From positions 277,285 to 341,284 of the forward strand of contig VXYS01000004.1 of assembly GCA_009845905.1 (NCBI GenBank): a DNA stretch of 64,000 nucleotides, in the 5' to 3' direction. The notes beneath the pieces were generated by a model. That model had not been told where the DNA came from. It saw only the letters and a program-made list of their open reading frames with translations, and ran no database searches. The stretch comes from Gammaproteobacteria bacterium. Its GTDB lineage: Bacteria; Pseudomonadota; Gammaproteobacteria; Steroidobacterales; Foliamicaceae. Below, piece by piece: positions 53,926 to 63,630 of this stretch. Made by a program: the position numbers and the translations under genes. Every line of letters begins with the position of its first letter. Within the stretch, counting starts at the first letter, position 1.

Positions 53926-54777
53926 TCAGCCGGCTCCGGACAGGTCGTGACCGACGCAGAGCACCGTGCATCCGCCATCGCTGACGGGTTTGCGCGGCAT
54001 AAGCAGCGATGCCCCAGTTCGCCACATCAGAAACGCCCCTTCCTGCAGCCCGAGATCGTGTCGCGCTCCGTTCTCTGCGACCTGAACTCCAAGGTCGCCG
54101 GAAATGACGAACAGCCAGGGCGCCGGTTCGTCTGCGGAGACAGCCAATCCCTCTCGCGACACCGTCCAGTCGGCGGGGACGTGCACGAGACTGACCGCCC
54201 CGGAGTTTTCATGGGCGTCGGCCAATGGTTTGACTTTCCAGCCCGGCACCATGGAATGCGGTTGCCAGGCAACCTCGCCGGTATCGAAAAGCCGGGCATC
54301 GCCGAATTCGGGGTACTCAAAGTCGAAACTGTCGTCGAAAGGGATATCAATCGATTCGACGGGCGCTTCCGGCTCGGCTACGCCCGTGCCCGGACCCGTG
54401 TTCCAGTAAAGGAGCACGCACCCGGTCTCGGATAGCGGTTCGGGCATCAGCCCATGAATGGTCTTGGGCGGCCGGTCCATGAACAGATGGCGCCGAAACA
54501 CAATCATGTCACCTTCAAGGTCTTCGGCCTCGCTGAACTCCCAGTGAGGAAAGTCGCCGTACAAGGTGTAGGCCCGTTCCGTTACCGTGTTGTGGTAATG
54601 GCGATGCGGTAGCTCAAGCACGTCGGGAATGCAGCCGGGCGGCACGTAGTCGATTCGAATCTCGGATCCCTTCGAGTCGTCATGGACCAGGAGCCGGCGT
54701 TTGAAGCCCGGAATCCAGGGATTGTCCTCCCAGGGCATGACATTCGTTTCCAGGTAGGTGTGAGCGTTCGTAGCCAA
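53926..54777 (-). CDS. Two-domain cupin-like protein
   Basis: 283 residues from a TTG at 54777 with GGAGG exactly 8 nt upstream; no in-frame ATG fits before residue 14. Two beta-barrel-like halves are visible: the first has ELPHRHYHNTVTERAYTLYG (His-rich metal-site candidate) and the second PWLFVISGDLGVQVAENGAR. It has no signal peptide. The reaction is unknown; bicupins include dioxygenases, isomerases and sensors. It is 20 bp downstream of gdhA in the same direction. Confidence 0.7.
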   Translation of the reverse strand: MATNAHTYLETNVMPWEDNPWIPGFKRRLLVHDDSKGSEIRIDYVPPGCIPDVLELPHRHYHNTVTERAYTLYGDFPHWEFSEAEDLEGDMIVFRRHLFMDRPPKTIHGLMPEPLSETGCVLLYWNTGPGTGVAEPEAPVESIDIPFDDSFDFEYPEFGDARLFDTGEVAWQPHSMVPGWKVKPLADAHENSGAVSLVHVPADWTVSREGLAVSADEPAPWLFVISGDLGVQVAENGARHDLGLQEGAFLMWRTGASLLMPRKPVSDGGCTVLCVGHDLSGAG

Positions 54778-54797
54778 TTGCTTTTCCTCCGTTGCGT

Positions 54798-56138
54798 TCA
54801 CACGACGCCGTAGGCCAGCATGGCCTCGGCCACCTTCGTGTAGCCGCCGATATTGGCGCCCCGGCAATAGTTGGTGAAACCGGACTCTTCGCCGTGGCGG
54901 ACACACTGTTCGTGAATGTGGCGGATGATGTCGTGCAGCTTCATGTTCACCTCGCCGCGGGACCAGCTGAACCGCTGGCTGTTCTGGCTCATCTCCAGAC
55001 CCGAAACGGCGACGCCGCCCGCGTTGGCGGCCTTTCCCGGCATGTGGGGCACGCGGGCCTCCGCCAGGAATTGCATGGCCGCCGGCGTGCTGGGCATGTT
55101 CGCGCCCTCGGCGACCGCCCGGCACCCGCCTTCGACCAGGCTGCGCGCGTCCGGCTCGTCGAGTTCATTCTGCGTGGCACAGGGAAAGGCCAGGTCGCAG
55201 GGCACCGCCCAGGGACGTTTCCCGGCATGGAAATCGCAGCCGAATTCCTTCGCATATTCCTCGATTCGGCCACGCCGCGACAGCTTCAGGTCGTAAACCC
55301 AGGCGAACTTGTCCGAGTCGATCCCGGCCGGGTCATGCACGAACCCCGACGAATCGGAGAGCGTAACGACCTTCGCACCCATGTGGATCAGCCGCTGGCA
55401 GCAATGCAGGGCCACGTTTCCGGACCCCGAAACGACGCAGGTCCTGCCGTCCAGGTCCTCGTTCTTCAGCGCCAGCATTTCTTCCATCATGTAGACCACG
55501 CCGTAGCCGGTGGCTTCCGGGCGCAGGTAGGAGCCGCCGAACTCCAGCGCCTTGCCGGTAAGAACGGCTTCGAAAGCGTTCTGGAGGCGCTTGTACTGGC
55601 CGAACAGGTAGCCGATTTCGCGCCCGCCCACTCCGATGTCGCCCGCCGGCACGTCGGTGTTGGGGCCGATGTGCCGGTGCAGCTCGGTCATGAAGGCCTG
55701 GCAGAACCGCATGATCTCGGCGTCGGAGCGGCCCTTGGGGTCGAAATCGGAGCCGCCCTTGGCGCCCCCTATGGGCAGGCCGGTCAGGCTGTTCTTGAAG
55801 GTCTGTTCGAAAGCGAGGAATTTCAGGATGCTCTGGTTGACCGACGGATGGAAGCGCAGGCCGCCCTTGTAGGGCCCGATCGCATTGTTCCACTGGACGC
55901 GGTAACCGCGATTGATATGGATCCGGCGGCGGTCGGTTTCCCATACCACGCGGAAGGAAACGACCCGGTCCGGTTCCGCGAGCCGCTCGAAAATTCGCGC
56001 CTCCCGGAACAGGGGGTTCTCCCCCTCGAAGGGAATGATGTCGATGGCGACTTCCCGCACGGCCTGGTGGAACTCCGTCTCGCCCGGGTTCCGCCGCACG
56101 ACGCCGGCCATGAACGAGTCGAGCGAGAAGTCCGTCAT
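54798..56138 (-). CDS. gdhA: NADP-type glutamate dehydrogenase
   Basis: 446 residues, the hexameric bacterial form. QWNNAIGPYKGGLRFHPSV and GLPIGGAKGGSDFDPKGRSD hold the catalytic lysines and substrate site. VVSGSGNVALHCCQRL is the dinucleotide motif. It fixes ammonia onto 2-oxoglutarate. It lies 6 bp after coxE and may be co-transcribed with the cox set, linking nitrogen released from an N-heterocycle to glutamate (inference). Confidence 0.96.
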   Translation of the reverse strand: MTDFSLDSFMAGVVRRNPGETEFHQAVREVAIDIIPFEGENPLFREARIFERLAEPDRVVSFRVVWETDRRRIHINRGYRVQWNNAIGPYKGGLRFHPSVNQSILKFLAFEQTFKNSLTGLPIGGAKGGSDFDPKGRSDAEIMRFCQAFMTELHRHIGPNTDVPAGDIGVGGREIGYLFGQYKRLQNAFEAVLTGKALEFGGSYLRPEATGYGVVYMMEEMLALKNEDLDGRTCVVSGSGNVALHCCQRLIHMGAKVVTLSDSSGFVHDPAGIDSDKFAWVYDLKLSRRGRIEEYAKEFGCDFHAGKRPWAVPCDLAFPCATQNELDEPDARSLVEGGCRAVAEGANMPSTPAAMQFLAEARVPHMPGKAANAGGVAVSGLEMSQNSQRFSWSRGEVNMKLHDIIRHIHEQCVRHGEESGFTNYCRGANIGGYTKVAEAMLAYGVV

Positions 56139-56144
56139 CGTCCC

Positions 56145-57311
56145 CTACTCTAACGCGTCGGCAAGCCCGAGCAGGCTGTCGACGTTGTGGCCCGGGCGAT
56201 GTTCGTGCACCGCGGGCAGCAGCGCCCGCACGCCGCGGGCGCGGGGCTCGAAGTCCTTGTAGCCCAGCAGCGGGTTCAGCCACACCAAGCGCTTGCACGA
56301 CCGGCGCAGGCGCGCCGCCTCGAACCGCAGTTCTTCCACGTAGGCACGCTCCAGGCCGTCGCTGAACAGCAGCACCATGCCCGGACGGGCCAGCACCCGG
56401 CGCGACCATTGCCGGTTGAACTGGCCCAGGGCCGACGCGATGCGCGTGCCCCCCTCCCAGTCGGGAGCGGCCCTGAGCGCCGCGGCCGTCGCCACGTCGG
56501 CGTCCCGCCCCCGCAGTTCGCGGGTCACCCGGGTCAGGCGGGTGGCGAAAACAAACGCCTCGACGTTGCGGCGGGCGCTGCACAGCGCGTGGGCAAAATG
56601 GATCGCCATGCGCGCATAGGTGGTCATGGAGCCCGAGACGTCGAACAGCAGCACCAGCGACATGGGCTCGGCGCGCCGCGCCTTGCGCTTCAGTCGCACC
56701 AGTTCGCCGCCGGATGCCAGCCCCGCCCGCAGCGTGGCCTGCAGGTCGATCCGCGGTCCGTGCGCGGCGGCCTTGTAGCGCCGGCCGATGCGCTTCGGGC
56801 AGAGCACGCCGCGGCGCAGCAGTTCGCGGGCCTGGGCCTGTTCCTCCGGCGTCATCTGCGCGAAGTCGGTGGACGCGAGCCGCTCCTGCGGCGAATAGCC
56901 GGCGCCGGCAACGGCCCGCTCGGCGCCGGGCGCGGCGATCAGGTTGGAAGCACTGTCCATGGCCCGCAACATCCGCAGGGCGCCGGGCGGAGGCCTGGCC
57001 TCGCCCATGGAGCGCAGGCCCAGCTCCTGCAGGTCACCGAGCCTTGCAAACGCCGCGGCGTTGCCGAAGAACATCGCGAAGGCGCAGTCGAACAGCACGC
57101 CCTCGGCGGGACCGGCGGTCAGGACCGAACGCAGCGCCGCGGAAAACTCGGCGCGATTGCCGATGTCGACGCGCCTGGCGGCCTCAAGCGCCAGCGCGCT
57201 CCTGCCCACACCCAGCGGCAATCCCGCCGCGCGCAGCGTGCGCACGAAACTGACGATGCGCTCGGAGAGGCCGGGGACGCCCTCCCCCCCGGGGTCAGGC
57301 AGAGGCGGCAA
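56145..57311 (-). CDS. coxE: CoxE-like VWA-domain protein
   Basis: 388 residues. The C-terminal half is a von Willebrand A domain with the MIDAS motif DVSGSMTTYARM and GGTRIASALGQFN. The N-terminal half is helical. CoxE works with the MoxR ATPase CoxD in maturing the molybdenum site of cox-type hydroxylases. The start shown is a TTG overlapping coxD by 17 bp; it has no Shine-Dalgarno and the true start may be further in. Confidence 0.85.
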   Translation of the reverse strand: MPPLPDPGGEGVPGLSERIVSFVRTLRAAGLPLGVGRSALALEAARRVDIGNRAEFSAALRSVLTAGPAEGVLFDCAFAMFFGNAAAFARLGDLQELGLRSMGEARPPPGALRMLRAMDSASNLIAAPGAERAVAGAGYSPQERLASTDFAQMTPEEQAQARELLRRGVLCPKRIGRRYKAAAHGPRIDLQATLRAGLASGGELVRLKRKARRAEPMSLVLLFDVSGSMTTYARMAIHFAHALCSARRNVEAFVFATRLTRVTRELRGRDADVATAAALRAAPDWEGGTRIASALGQFNRQWSRRVLARPGMVLLFSDGLERAYVEELRFEAARLRRSCKRLVWLNPLLGYKDFEPRARGVRALLPAVHEHRPGHNVDSLLGLADALE

Positions 57312-58182
57312 GGAGGCGGTCGACGACCGACTCGTCGACCTGCTCCAGGTCCTCCTGGTACTTGAGCAGGGCGCCGAGCGTCTCCGAGGCAGCTTGCGTG
57401 TCCACTTCGCGGGCGCCCATGGCCATCAGCGACTCCGCCCAGTCCAGCGTTTCCGACACGCCCGGCGACTTGAACAGGCCTTCCTTGCGCAGACCCTGGA
57501 CGAAACCGACCACCTTCGCGTGCAGGACCTCGGGCAGTCCCGGCACACGGGCCTGGAGGATGCGTTCCTCGGCGGCCTGCGTCGGGTAGTCCACCCAGCA
57601 GTAGAGGCAGCGGCGCTTGAGCGCATCATGCACCTCGCGGGTGCGGTTGGACGTGAGCACCACGACCGGCGCCTCGGGCGCCCGGACCTCGCCCAATTCC
57701 GGAATGCTCATCCGGAAATCGGACAGGAATTCAAGCAGATAGGCCTCGAAAGGCTCGTCGGCGCGGTCGAGTTCGTCCACCAGCAGCACCGGCGGTCCCT
57801 CGGGACGGGGCGAAAGCGCCTCGAGCAGCGGACGTTCGATCAGGTATTCGCGCGAATAGAGGTCCTTCGCCATCTCGTCCACGCGCTCCTCGGCCTCCGC
57901 TAGGCGGATGGCGAGGATCTGGCGCGCATGGTTCCACTCGTACGCCGCCCCGGCCAGGTCCAGTCCCTCGTGGCATTGCAGGCGGATGAGCCGGCGCCCC
58001 AGCGCCGCGGCCAGCGCGACGCCCAATTCGGTCTTGCCGACGCCGGCCTCGCCCTCGAGGAACAGCGGGCGCCTGAGGCTAAGGGCCAGAAAAACCGACG
58101 TGCTCAGGCGGTCGCCGGCGATGTAGTCCTGCCCCTCGAGCAGGCCTCGCACCTGCTCCACGGAGTCCGGTGTTGCGGTCAA
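57295..58182 (-). CDS. coxD: CoxD-like MoxR AAA+ ATPase
   Basis: 295 residues from a TTG at 58182, six bases after the coxM stop. Walker A is GEAGVGKTE (residues 44-52), Walker B VLLVDELDRAD, sensor VVLTSNRTREV. MoxR-type ATPases act as chaperones; CoxD helps insert the sulfur/copper at the CoxL active site in CO dehydrogenases. The start lacks a Shine-Dalgarno, consistent with coupled translation from coxM. Confidence 0.88.
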   Translation of the reverse strand: MTATPDSVEQVRGLLEGQDYIAGDRLSTSVFLALSLRRPLFLEGEAGVGKTELGVALAAALGRRLIRLQCHEGLDLAGAAYEWNHARQILAIRLAEAEERVDEMAKDLYSREYLIERPLLEALSPRPEGPPVLLVDELDRADEPFEAYLLEFLSDFRMSIPELGEVRAPEAPVVVLTSNRTREVHDALKRRCLYCWVDYPTQAAEERILQARVPGLPEVLHAKVVGFVQGLRKEGLFKSPGVSETLDWAESLMAMGAREVDTQAASETLGALLKYQEDLEQVDESVVDRLLAASA

Positions 58183-58187
58183 ACCTG

Positions 58188-58985
58188 TCAGTCGAGGGCC
58201 AGCGAGACGGCGCGGTGGGCCATGACGCACACCAGGTGCGCGCGGTAGTCGGCGCCGGCGTGCATGTCGTCGTTCAGGTTCGCCGCCGAAGCCGTGAGCC
58301 CATCCAGCGCAACTTCGGAGAAGTCGGCGTCCAGCGCGTCCTCGAATTCCGGCAGCCGGTACACCGATGCGCCGGCGCCGGTCACGGCCACGCGAACACC
58401 CGTCTTGAACTGCGCCACGCAAACGCCCACGAGCGCGTAACGCGTGGCCGGGTTCGGGAATTTCGCGTAGCCCGCCCGTTGCGGTTTCGGGAAAAGGACC
58501 TGCGTGACCATCTCGCCGCGCCCCAGGGCCGTCTCGAACATCCCGACAAAGAAGTCGTCCGCGGATATCTTGCGCTTGTTGGTGAAAATGGTCGCGCCCA
58601 GGGCCAGGGCCACCGCCGGATAGTCGGCCGCCGGGTCGTTATTGGCCAGCGAACCGCCCAGCGTGCCGCGATTGCGCACCTGCGGATCCCCGATCGACTC
58701 GGCGGCATGCGGCAGGACCGGAACCGCGGCCCGCAGCTCCACGTTGCCCGCGACCTCCGCGTGCGTTGTGGTGGCGCCGATATGGGCCCCCTTGCGGGTC
58801 AGCTTGACGCCCCTGAGTTCATCGATCCCGGCCAGGTCGATCAGTTCCCCGGGTTCGTTCAGGCGCATCTTGAGCGCCGGCAGCAGGGTCATTCCGCCGG
58901 CCAGCAGCATAGCATTCCCGCTCGCGCCGAGGCGCTTGGCCGCGTCGCGCACCGACCCGGCGCGGTAGTAATTGAATTCGCGCAT
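58188..58985 (-). CDS. coxM: Molybdenum hydroxylase FAD-binding subunit (CoxM-type)
   Basis: 265 residues. [17 protein letters not shown] and [20 protein letters not shown] are the two FAD-binding loops of CoxM/xanthine dehydrogenase medium subunits. The C-terminal CO_deh_flav_C domain follows. It transfers electrons from the iron-sulfur subunit to the external acceptor. It lies 27 bp after coxL. Confidence 0.92.
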   Translation of the reverse strand: MREFNYYRAGSVRDAAKRLGASGNAMLLAGGMTLLPALKMRLNEPGELIDLAGIDELRGVKLTRKGAHIGATTTHAEVAGNVELRAAVPVLPHAAESIGDPQVRNRGTLGGSLANNDPAADYPAVALALGATIFTNKRKISADDFFVGMFETALGRGEMVTQVLFPKPQRAGYAKFPNPATRYALVGVCVAQFKTGVRVAVTGAGASVYRLPEFEDALDADFSEVALDGLTASAANLNDDMHAGADYRAHLVCVMAHRAVSLALD

Positions 58986-59012
58986 TGCTCTGTCCTCCTC
59001 TACTCGCCGGTC

Positions 59013-61405
59013 TCAATCACCGGACTGGGCGGCCTGGATCGCCTGCCAAACGGCCTGCGGCGTGGCCGGCATGTCGATATGCGTAACGCCCAGCGGGCGC
59101 AGCGCATCGAGAACGGCGTTGATCACCGCCGGCGGCGCGCCGATCGCGCCGGCTTCCCCGCAGCCCTTGACGCCCAGCGGGTTGAAGGGCGTGGGCGTGC
59201 AGCGCGTGGCCACGACGAAATTCGGCAGATCGTCCGCCCGCGGCATGCAGTAATCCATGTACGAACCGCTCAGCAACTGGCCTTCGGGCGTGTACAGGCA
59301 GTGCTCCAGCAGCGCCTGCCCGATGCCCTGCGCCAGCCCTCCGTGCACCTGGCCTTCCACCACCATGGGATTGATGATGTTGCCGAAATCGTCGGCGGCA
59401 ACGAAATCGCACAACTCGACTTCGCCCGTTTGCCGGTCCACTTCGACCTCGCAGATGTAGCAGCCCGACGGGAAGGTGAAATTCTCCGGATCGAAGAACG
59501 CGGTCTCCTCCAGTCCCGGCTCCAGTTCCTGCAACGGATAGTTGTGCGGCACGTAGGCCGACAGCGCGACATCCCCGAAGGACACCGCGCGATCGGTGCC
59601 GGCCACCCGGAACTGGCCGTCGGTGAACTCGATATCGGCCGCCTCCGCCTCGAGCAGATGCGCGGCGATCTTGCGACCCTTCTCCTCCACCTTGTCGAGG
59701 GCCTTGTACAGCGCGGTTCCGCCCACGGCCAGCGAACGCGAACCGTAGGTGCCCATTCCGAACGGGATCTCGCCGGTATCGCCGTGCACGATTTCCACGT
59801 TGCCGAAATCAATGCCCAGCCGCTCGGCGACGATCTGCGCAAAGGTGGTCTCGTGGCTTTGCCCGTGGCTGTGGGACCCCGTCAGTACCTGCACGCTGCC
59901 GGAGGGATGCACCCGGACGGTGGCCACCTCGTAGAGCCCGGCGCGCGCGCCCAGTTGCCCGGCGGCCTGCGAAGGCGCGGCCCCGCAGGCTTCGATATAG
60001 AAGCACATGCCGCGGCCGCGCAGCTTGCCCGCGGCCTGGCTCTGCCGGCGACGTTCCTCGAATCTTTCATACGAGTTCAGTTCCCTGGCCAGGTTCAGGC
60101 AGCCTTCGAAATCGCCGGAGTCGTAGAGTTGTCCCACCGGCGACTGGTAGGGAAACTCGTCGGGCGGAATGAAATTGCGCCGGCGCAATTCGGCCGGATC
60201 CATGCCGATCTGAACCGCGGCCTCGTCCACGGCCCGCTCCACCGCGTAACAGGCCTCGGGGCGCCCGGCGCCCCGGTAGGCGTCGGTGGGCGTGGTGTTG
60301 GTGAACACGCCCTTGACGGTCACGTAGATGTTGGGCGTCCGGTAGACCCCCGCGAGCAGAGGCGCATAGAACACGGTGGGAATGGCCGGGCCGAAAGCCG
60401 ACAGCCATCCGCCCAGATTGGCGACGGTGTCCACCCGCATGCCGGTAAAGTGCGCATCGGCGTCCAGCGCCAGTTCCACGCGGGTCACGTGGTCGCGGCC
60501 CTGCGCGTCGGCCAGGAACGACTCGCTGCGTTCGGCGGTCCACTTGACCGGGACCCCCAGCCGCCGCGAAGCCCAGCAAACGGTCAGTTCCTCGGCATAG
60601 TGGTAAATCTTCGACCCGAATCCGCCGCCGACGTCCGGCGCCACCACGCGAACCTTGTGCTCGGGCATCTTCAGCGTGGCGGTGCACAGCAACAGTCGGT
60701 TGACGTGCGGGTTCTGGCTGGTCGTGTAGAGCGTGAGCTGGCCGGTGGCCGGATTGAAGTCCGCCAGGCTGGCGCGCGGTTCCATCGCGTTCGGGACCAG
60801 CCGGTTATTCACCAGTTCCAGCGACACGACGTGCGCGGCCTCCTCGAAAGCCTTGTCCGTGTTGCTCCTGGCGTCCGGCGCCATGGCCGCCGGCAGCCAC
60901 TCCCAGTCGAAGCACACGTTGCCGGGCGCGCCCTCATGGATCAGCGGCGCGCCCTCCTCCATCGCGGCCGTCGCGCTGGACACGGACTCCAGTTCCTCGT
61001 AGTCCACGTTCACCATCTCTGCGGCGTCCCGGGCCTGGGTCCGCGATTCGGCCACGACCACCGCCACCGGGTTGCCCACGTAGCGCACCCGGTCGGTGGC
61101 CAGCGCTGGGTACTCAGGCTCGAAAGCGGGCGAGCCGTCCCGGCTGGTTATGCCCCAGGCCACGGGCAGCGGCCCGACGCCGTCGGCCTGCATGTCCGCT
61201 CCGGTAAGCACCGCCGTTACGCCGGGCATCTTCAGGGCGTCCGCCGCATCCACGCCGCGAACCTCGGCGTGCGGGTGGGGCGAGCGCACGAACCAGGCGT
61301 ACTGCTGCGAGCGCAGGTTGATGTCGTCCACATACCGGCCCCGGCCGGTGATGAAGCGCCGGTCCTCGGTGCGTGGCGCCGATACGCCGATCCCCATGCC
61401 GCCGC

Positions 61406-61409
<4 letters not shown>
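59013..61409 (-). CDS. Molybdenum hydroxylase large subunit (CoxL-like, form II)
   Basis: 798 residues from the ATG at 61409, overlapping the coxS stop by ATGA. Molybdopterin-cytosine-dinucleotide subunit of the xanthine dehydrogenase superfamily: [55 protein letters not shown] and the C-terminal [14 protein letters not shown] (catalytic Glu). The active-site loop is AYRGAGRPE (residues 377-385), the form II signature, not the AYxCSFR of true CO dehydrogenases. Substrate is likely an N-heterocycle, purine or aldehyde. Confidence 0.92.
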
Positions 61410-61885
<476 letters not shown>

Positions 61886-61981
61886 TCCCGCCCCTCCTTA
61901 ACTTGCGATTGTCCTCATCCGGCTAGCGCCGGACCCTGGCGTGCCTTCCGACCACACCGGTTCCGATAATAACGCCAATCA

Positions 61982-62572
61982 CTAAGCCAACAACAGGAAA
62001 ACGGCAAGCGCTCCCAGGACAATCAGCACGACCGGAACGGCCCAGCGCAATACCCGGTTCCCGAAGACCCGGCCCAGGGCCGCCTGGAGCCCGACTCCCG
62101 GCCGTTTCGCCCCCGCCGCGCCCACCGGCCGCTTGCCCTCCAGCACCTGCGCGAAGCGCTCGAAGAAGTTGGCCGCGATCTTGCGCGTAATGCCCGACAA
62201 CAGGCGCGATCCGACCTGCGCCAGTTTTCCGCCCAGTTGCAGATTCGCCACGTAGCTGAGCTTCGTTCCGCCCCGGCCGTCTTCCTCCAGGCGAACGTCG
62301 GCCTGGCCGCGGCCGAAGCCGACGGCCGCCTTGGCATTGCCCTCCAGGCGGTAGGAGTGCGGCGGATCCGGATCGGCTATCCGTATCTCGACTTCGAATC
62401 CTGCGCTCACCGGACCGATATCGGCCTGCATGGCGGCGCGGTAGTGATCCTCGGAAACCCGCTCGAAGGACTTGCAGCCGGGCACGCAGGCGCCCAGCAC
62501 ATCGGGGTCGATCAGCGCCGCCCACACGTCTTCGCGCGGGTGCGCCAGGCTTTGTTCTCCCCTGATCTCCAT
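61982..62572 (-). CDS. coxG: CoxG-like SRPBCC protein with C-terminal membrane anchor
   Basis: 196 residues from the ATG at 62572. The CoxG/SRPBCC fold is seen in PREDVWAALIDPDVLGACVP and FGRGQADVRLEEDGRGGTKL. The C-terminus VLRWAVPVVLIVLGALAVFLLL is a membrane helix. In Oligotropha CoxG recruits the enzyme to the membrane. It is the first gene of the cox run and diverges from the DeoR regulator gene. Confidence 0.88.
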   Translation of the reverse strand: MEIRGEQSLAHPREDVWAALIDPDVLGACVPGCKSFERVSEDHYRAAMQADIGPVSAGFEVEIRIADPDPPHSYRLEGNAKAAVGFGRGQADVRLEEDGRGGTKLSYVANLQLGGKLAQVGSRLLSGITRKIAANFFERFAQVLEGKRPVGAAGAKRPGVGLQAALGRVFGNRVLRWAVPVVLIVLGALAVFLLLA

Positions 62573-62700
62573 CGTTGCGGACCGGAAACGGATTCGGGCG
62601 CTATCGTAACCGCAAGCGTTGCGGCGAACGCGCGGATCCGGGCCATCGCGCGCGCAGCGCTTGCGCGTCGCAATGCCGTTGCTGCGGCTGCGGGCGCCGG

Positions 62701-62729
62701 TTGTGAAAATCAATGCAAGTGATTAGGAT
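62701..62729 (+). promoter_or_regulatory. Candidate promoter of the DeoR-family gene
   Basis: TTGTGA (62701-62706) and TAGGAT (62724-62729) are separated by 17 bp, 45 bp before the ATG at 62774. Both boxes match four or five of six consensus positions. The rest of the 201-bp divergent spacer toward coxG is GC-rich without further clear sites. Confidence 0.5.
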
Positions 62730-62739
62730 TTCGCCTCAA

Positions 62740-62781
62740 CCGGGGGGAATTCACATTGAGCCGGGGGGAATTCATGTTGAG
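62740..62781 (+). repeat. 21-bp tandem duplication over the DeoR-gene start
   Basis: Two direct 21-bp units (62740-62760 and 62761-62781) begin CCGGGGGGAATTCA and end TTGAG, differing at two bases. Each carries a GGGGGG Shine-Dalgarno. The first gives a possible TTG start at 62756, the second the ATG at 62774, in the same frame because 21 is divisible by 3. Confidence 0.85.
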
Positions 62782-63553
62782 CCTGATCGAAAGGCGCTCC
62801 GAAATCGTGCGCCAGACTGAGTCCAAGGGCAAGGTAGGGGTGGAAGAACTGGCCCGGATGCTCAATGTTTCGCAAGTCACGATACGCAACGATCTGAACG
62901 CGCTGAACAGCAAGGGGCTGGTCGTGCGCGCCCGCGGCGGCGCCGTCGCCAGCAACCGGCTGACCCGCGAGCTTTCCATGCAGGAGCGGCACAAGGACAA
63001 CCTGTCCGTCAAGCGGCGCCTCGGGCGCGCGGTTGCGGGAATGATCGGCAGCGACGTCCACACGATAGCCCTGGACTCCGGCACGACGACCGAGGAAGTG
63101 GCTCTTTGCCTGCTGGACCATCACGACCTGACGGTCGTCACCAACGGGCTGAACGTAGCGTCGGCGCTGGCCCGGGCCCAGCACCTTGAAATTCTCGTCA
63201 CGGGCGGAATCCTGCGCACCCGGTCGCTGAGCTTCTACGGCAAGCATGCCGAGGAAGGCCTGCGCCACATGCATTTCGACAAGCTGGTTCTGGGTGCGGA
63301 TGGGATCGATACCGGGGTTGGAGTAACCACCCACTTCGCGCAGGAGGCCAGCCTGAACCGCCGGATGTGCAACATGGCCAGCGAGATCATCCTGGTTTCG
63401 GACTCGTCTAAATTCGGCAAGCGCTGCTCGCACATCATCTGCAAGTTCGACCGGATCGACACGCTGGTGACGGACGCGGGCATTCCCTCCGACATCGCCC
63501 GACAACTGGCCAACCAGGGCGTCAACCTGCACATCGTCGACGAGACCGGCTGA
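62774..63553 (+). CDS. DeoR-family transcriptional regulator
   Basis: 259 residues from the ATG at 62774. The N-terminal winged helix-turn-helix (about residues 6-57) has KVGVEELARMLNVSQVTIRN and LVVRARGGAV. The DeoRC sugar-phosphate sensor domain follows (IALDSGTTTEEVALCLLDH, LTVVTNGLNVASALA, FDKLVLGADGIDTGVGVTTH). It usually represses sugar or nucleoside catabolism and is released by a phosphorylated sugar. It diverges from the cox genes and precedes an amidase gene; which of these it controls is not evident. Confidence 0.92.
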   Translation: MLSLIERRSEIVRQTESKGKVGVEELARMLNVSQVTIRNDLNALNSKGLVVRARGGAVASNRLTRELSMQERHKDNLSVKRRLGRAVAGMIGSDVHTIALDSGTTTEEVALCLLDHHDLTVVTNGLNVASALARAQHLEILVTGGILRTRSLSFYGKHAEEGLRHMHFDKLVLGADGIDTGVGVTTHFAQEASLNRRMCNMASEIILVSDSSKFGKRCSHIICKFDRIDTLVTDAGIPSDIARQLANQGVNLHIVDETG

Positions 63554-63630
63554 GGGCAAACCGCCTCCCGGGGAGCGGCCATAATGGTCGGCGTCAAGGC
63601 GTCGGACCCGACTATGGCCAGACCAAATCC

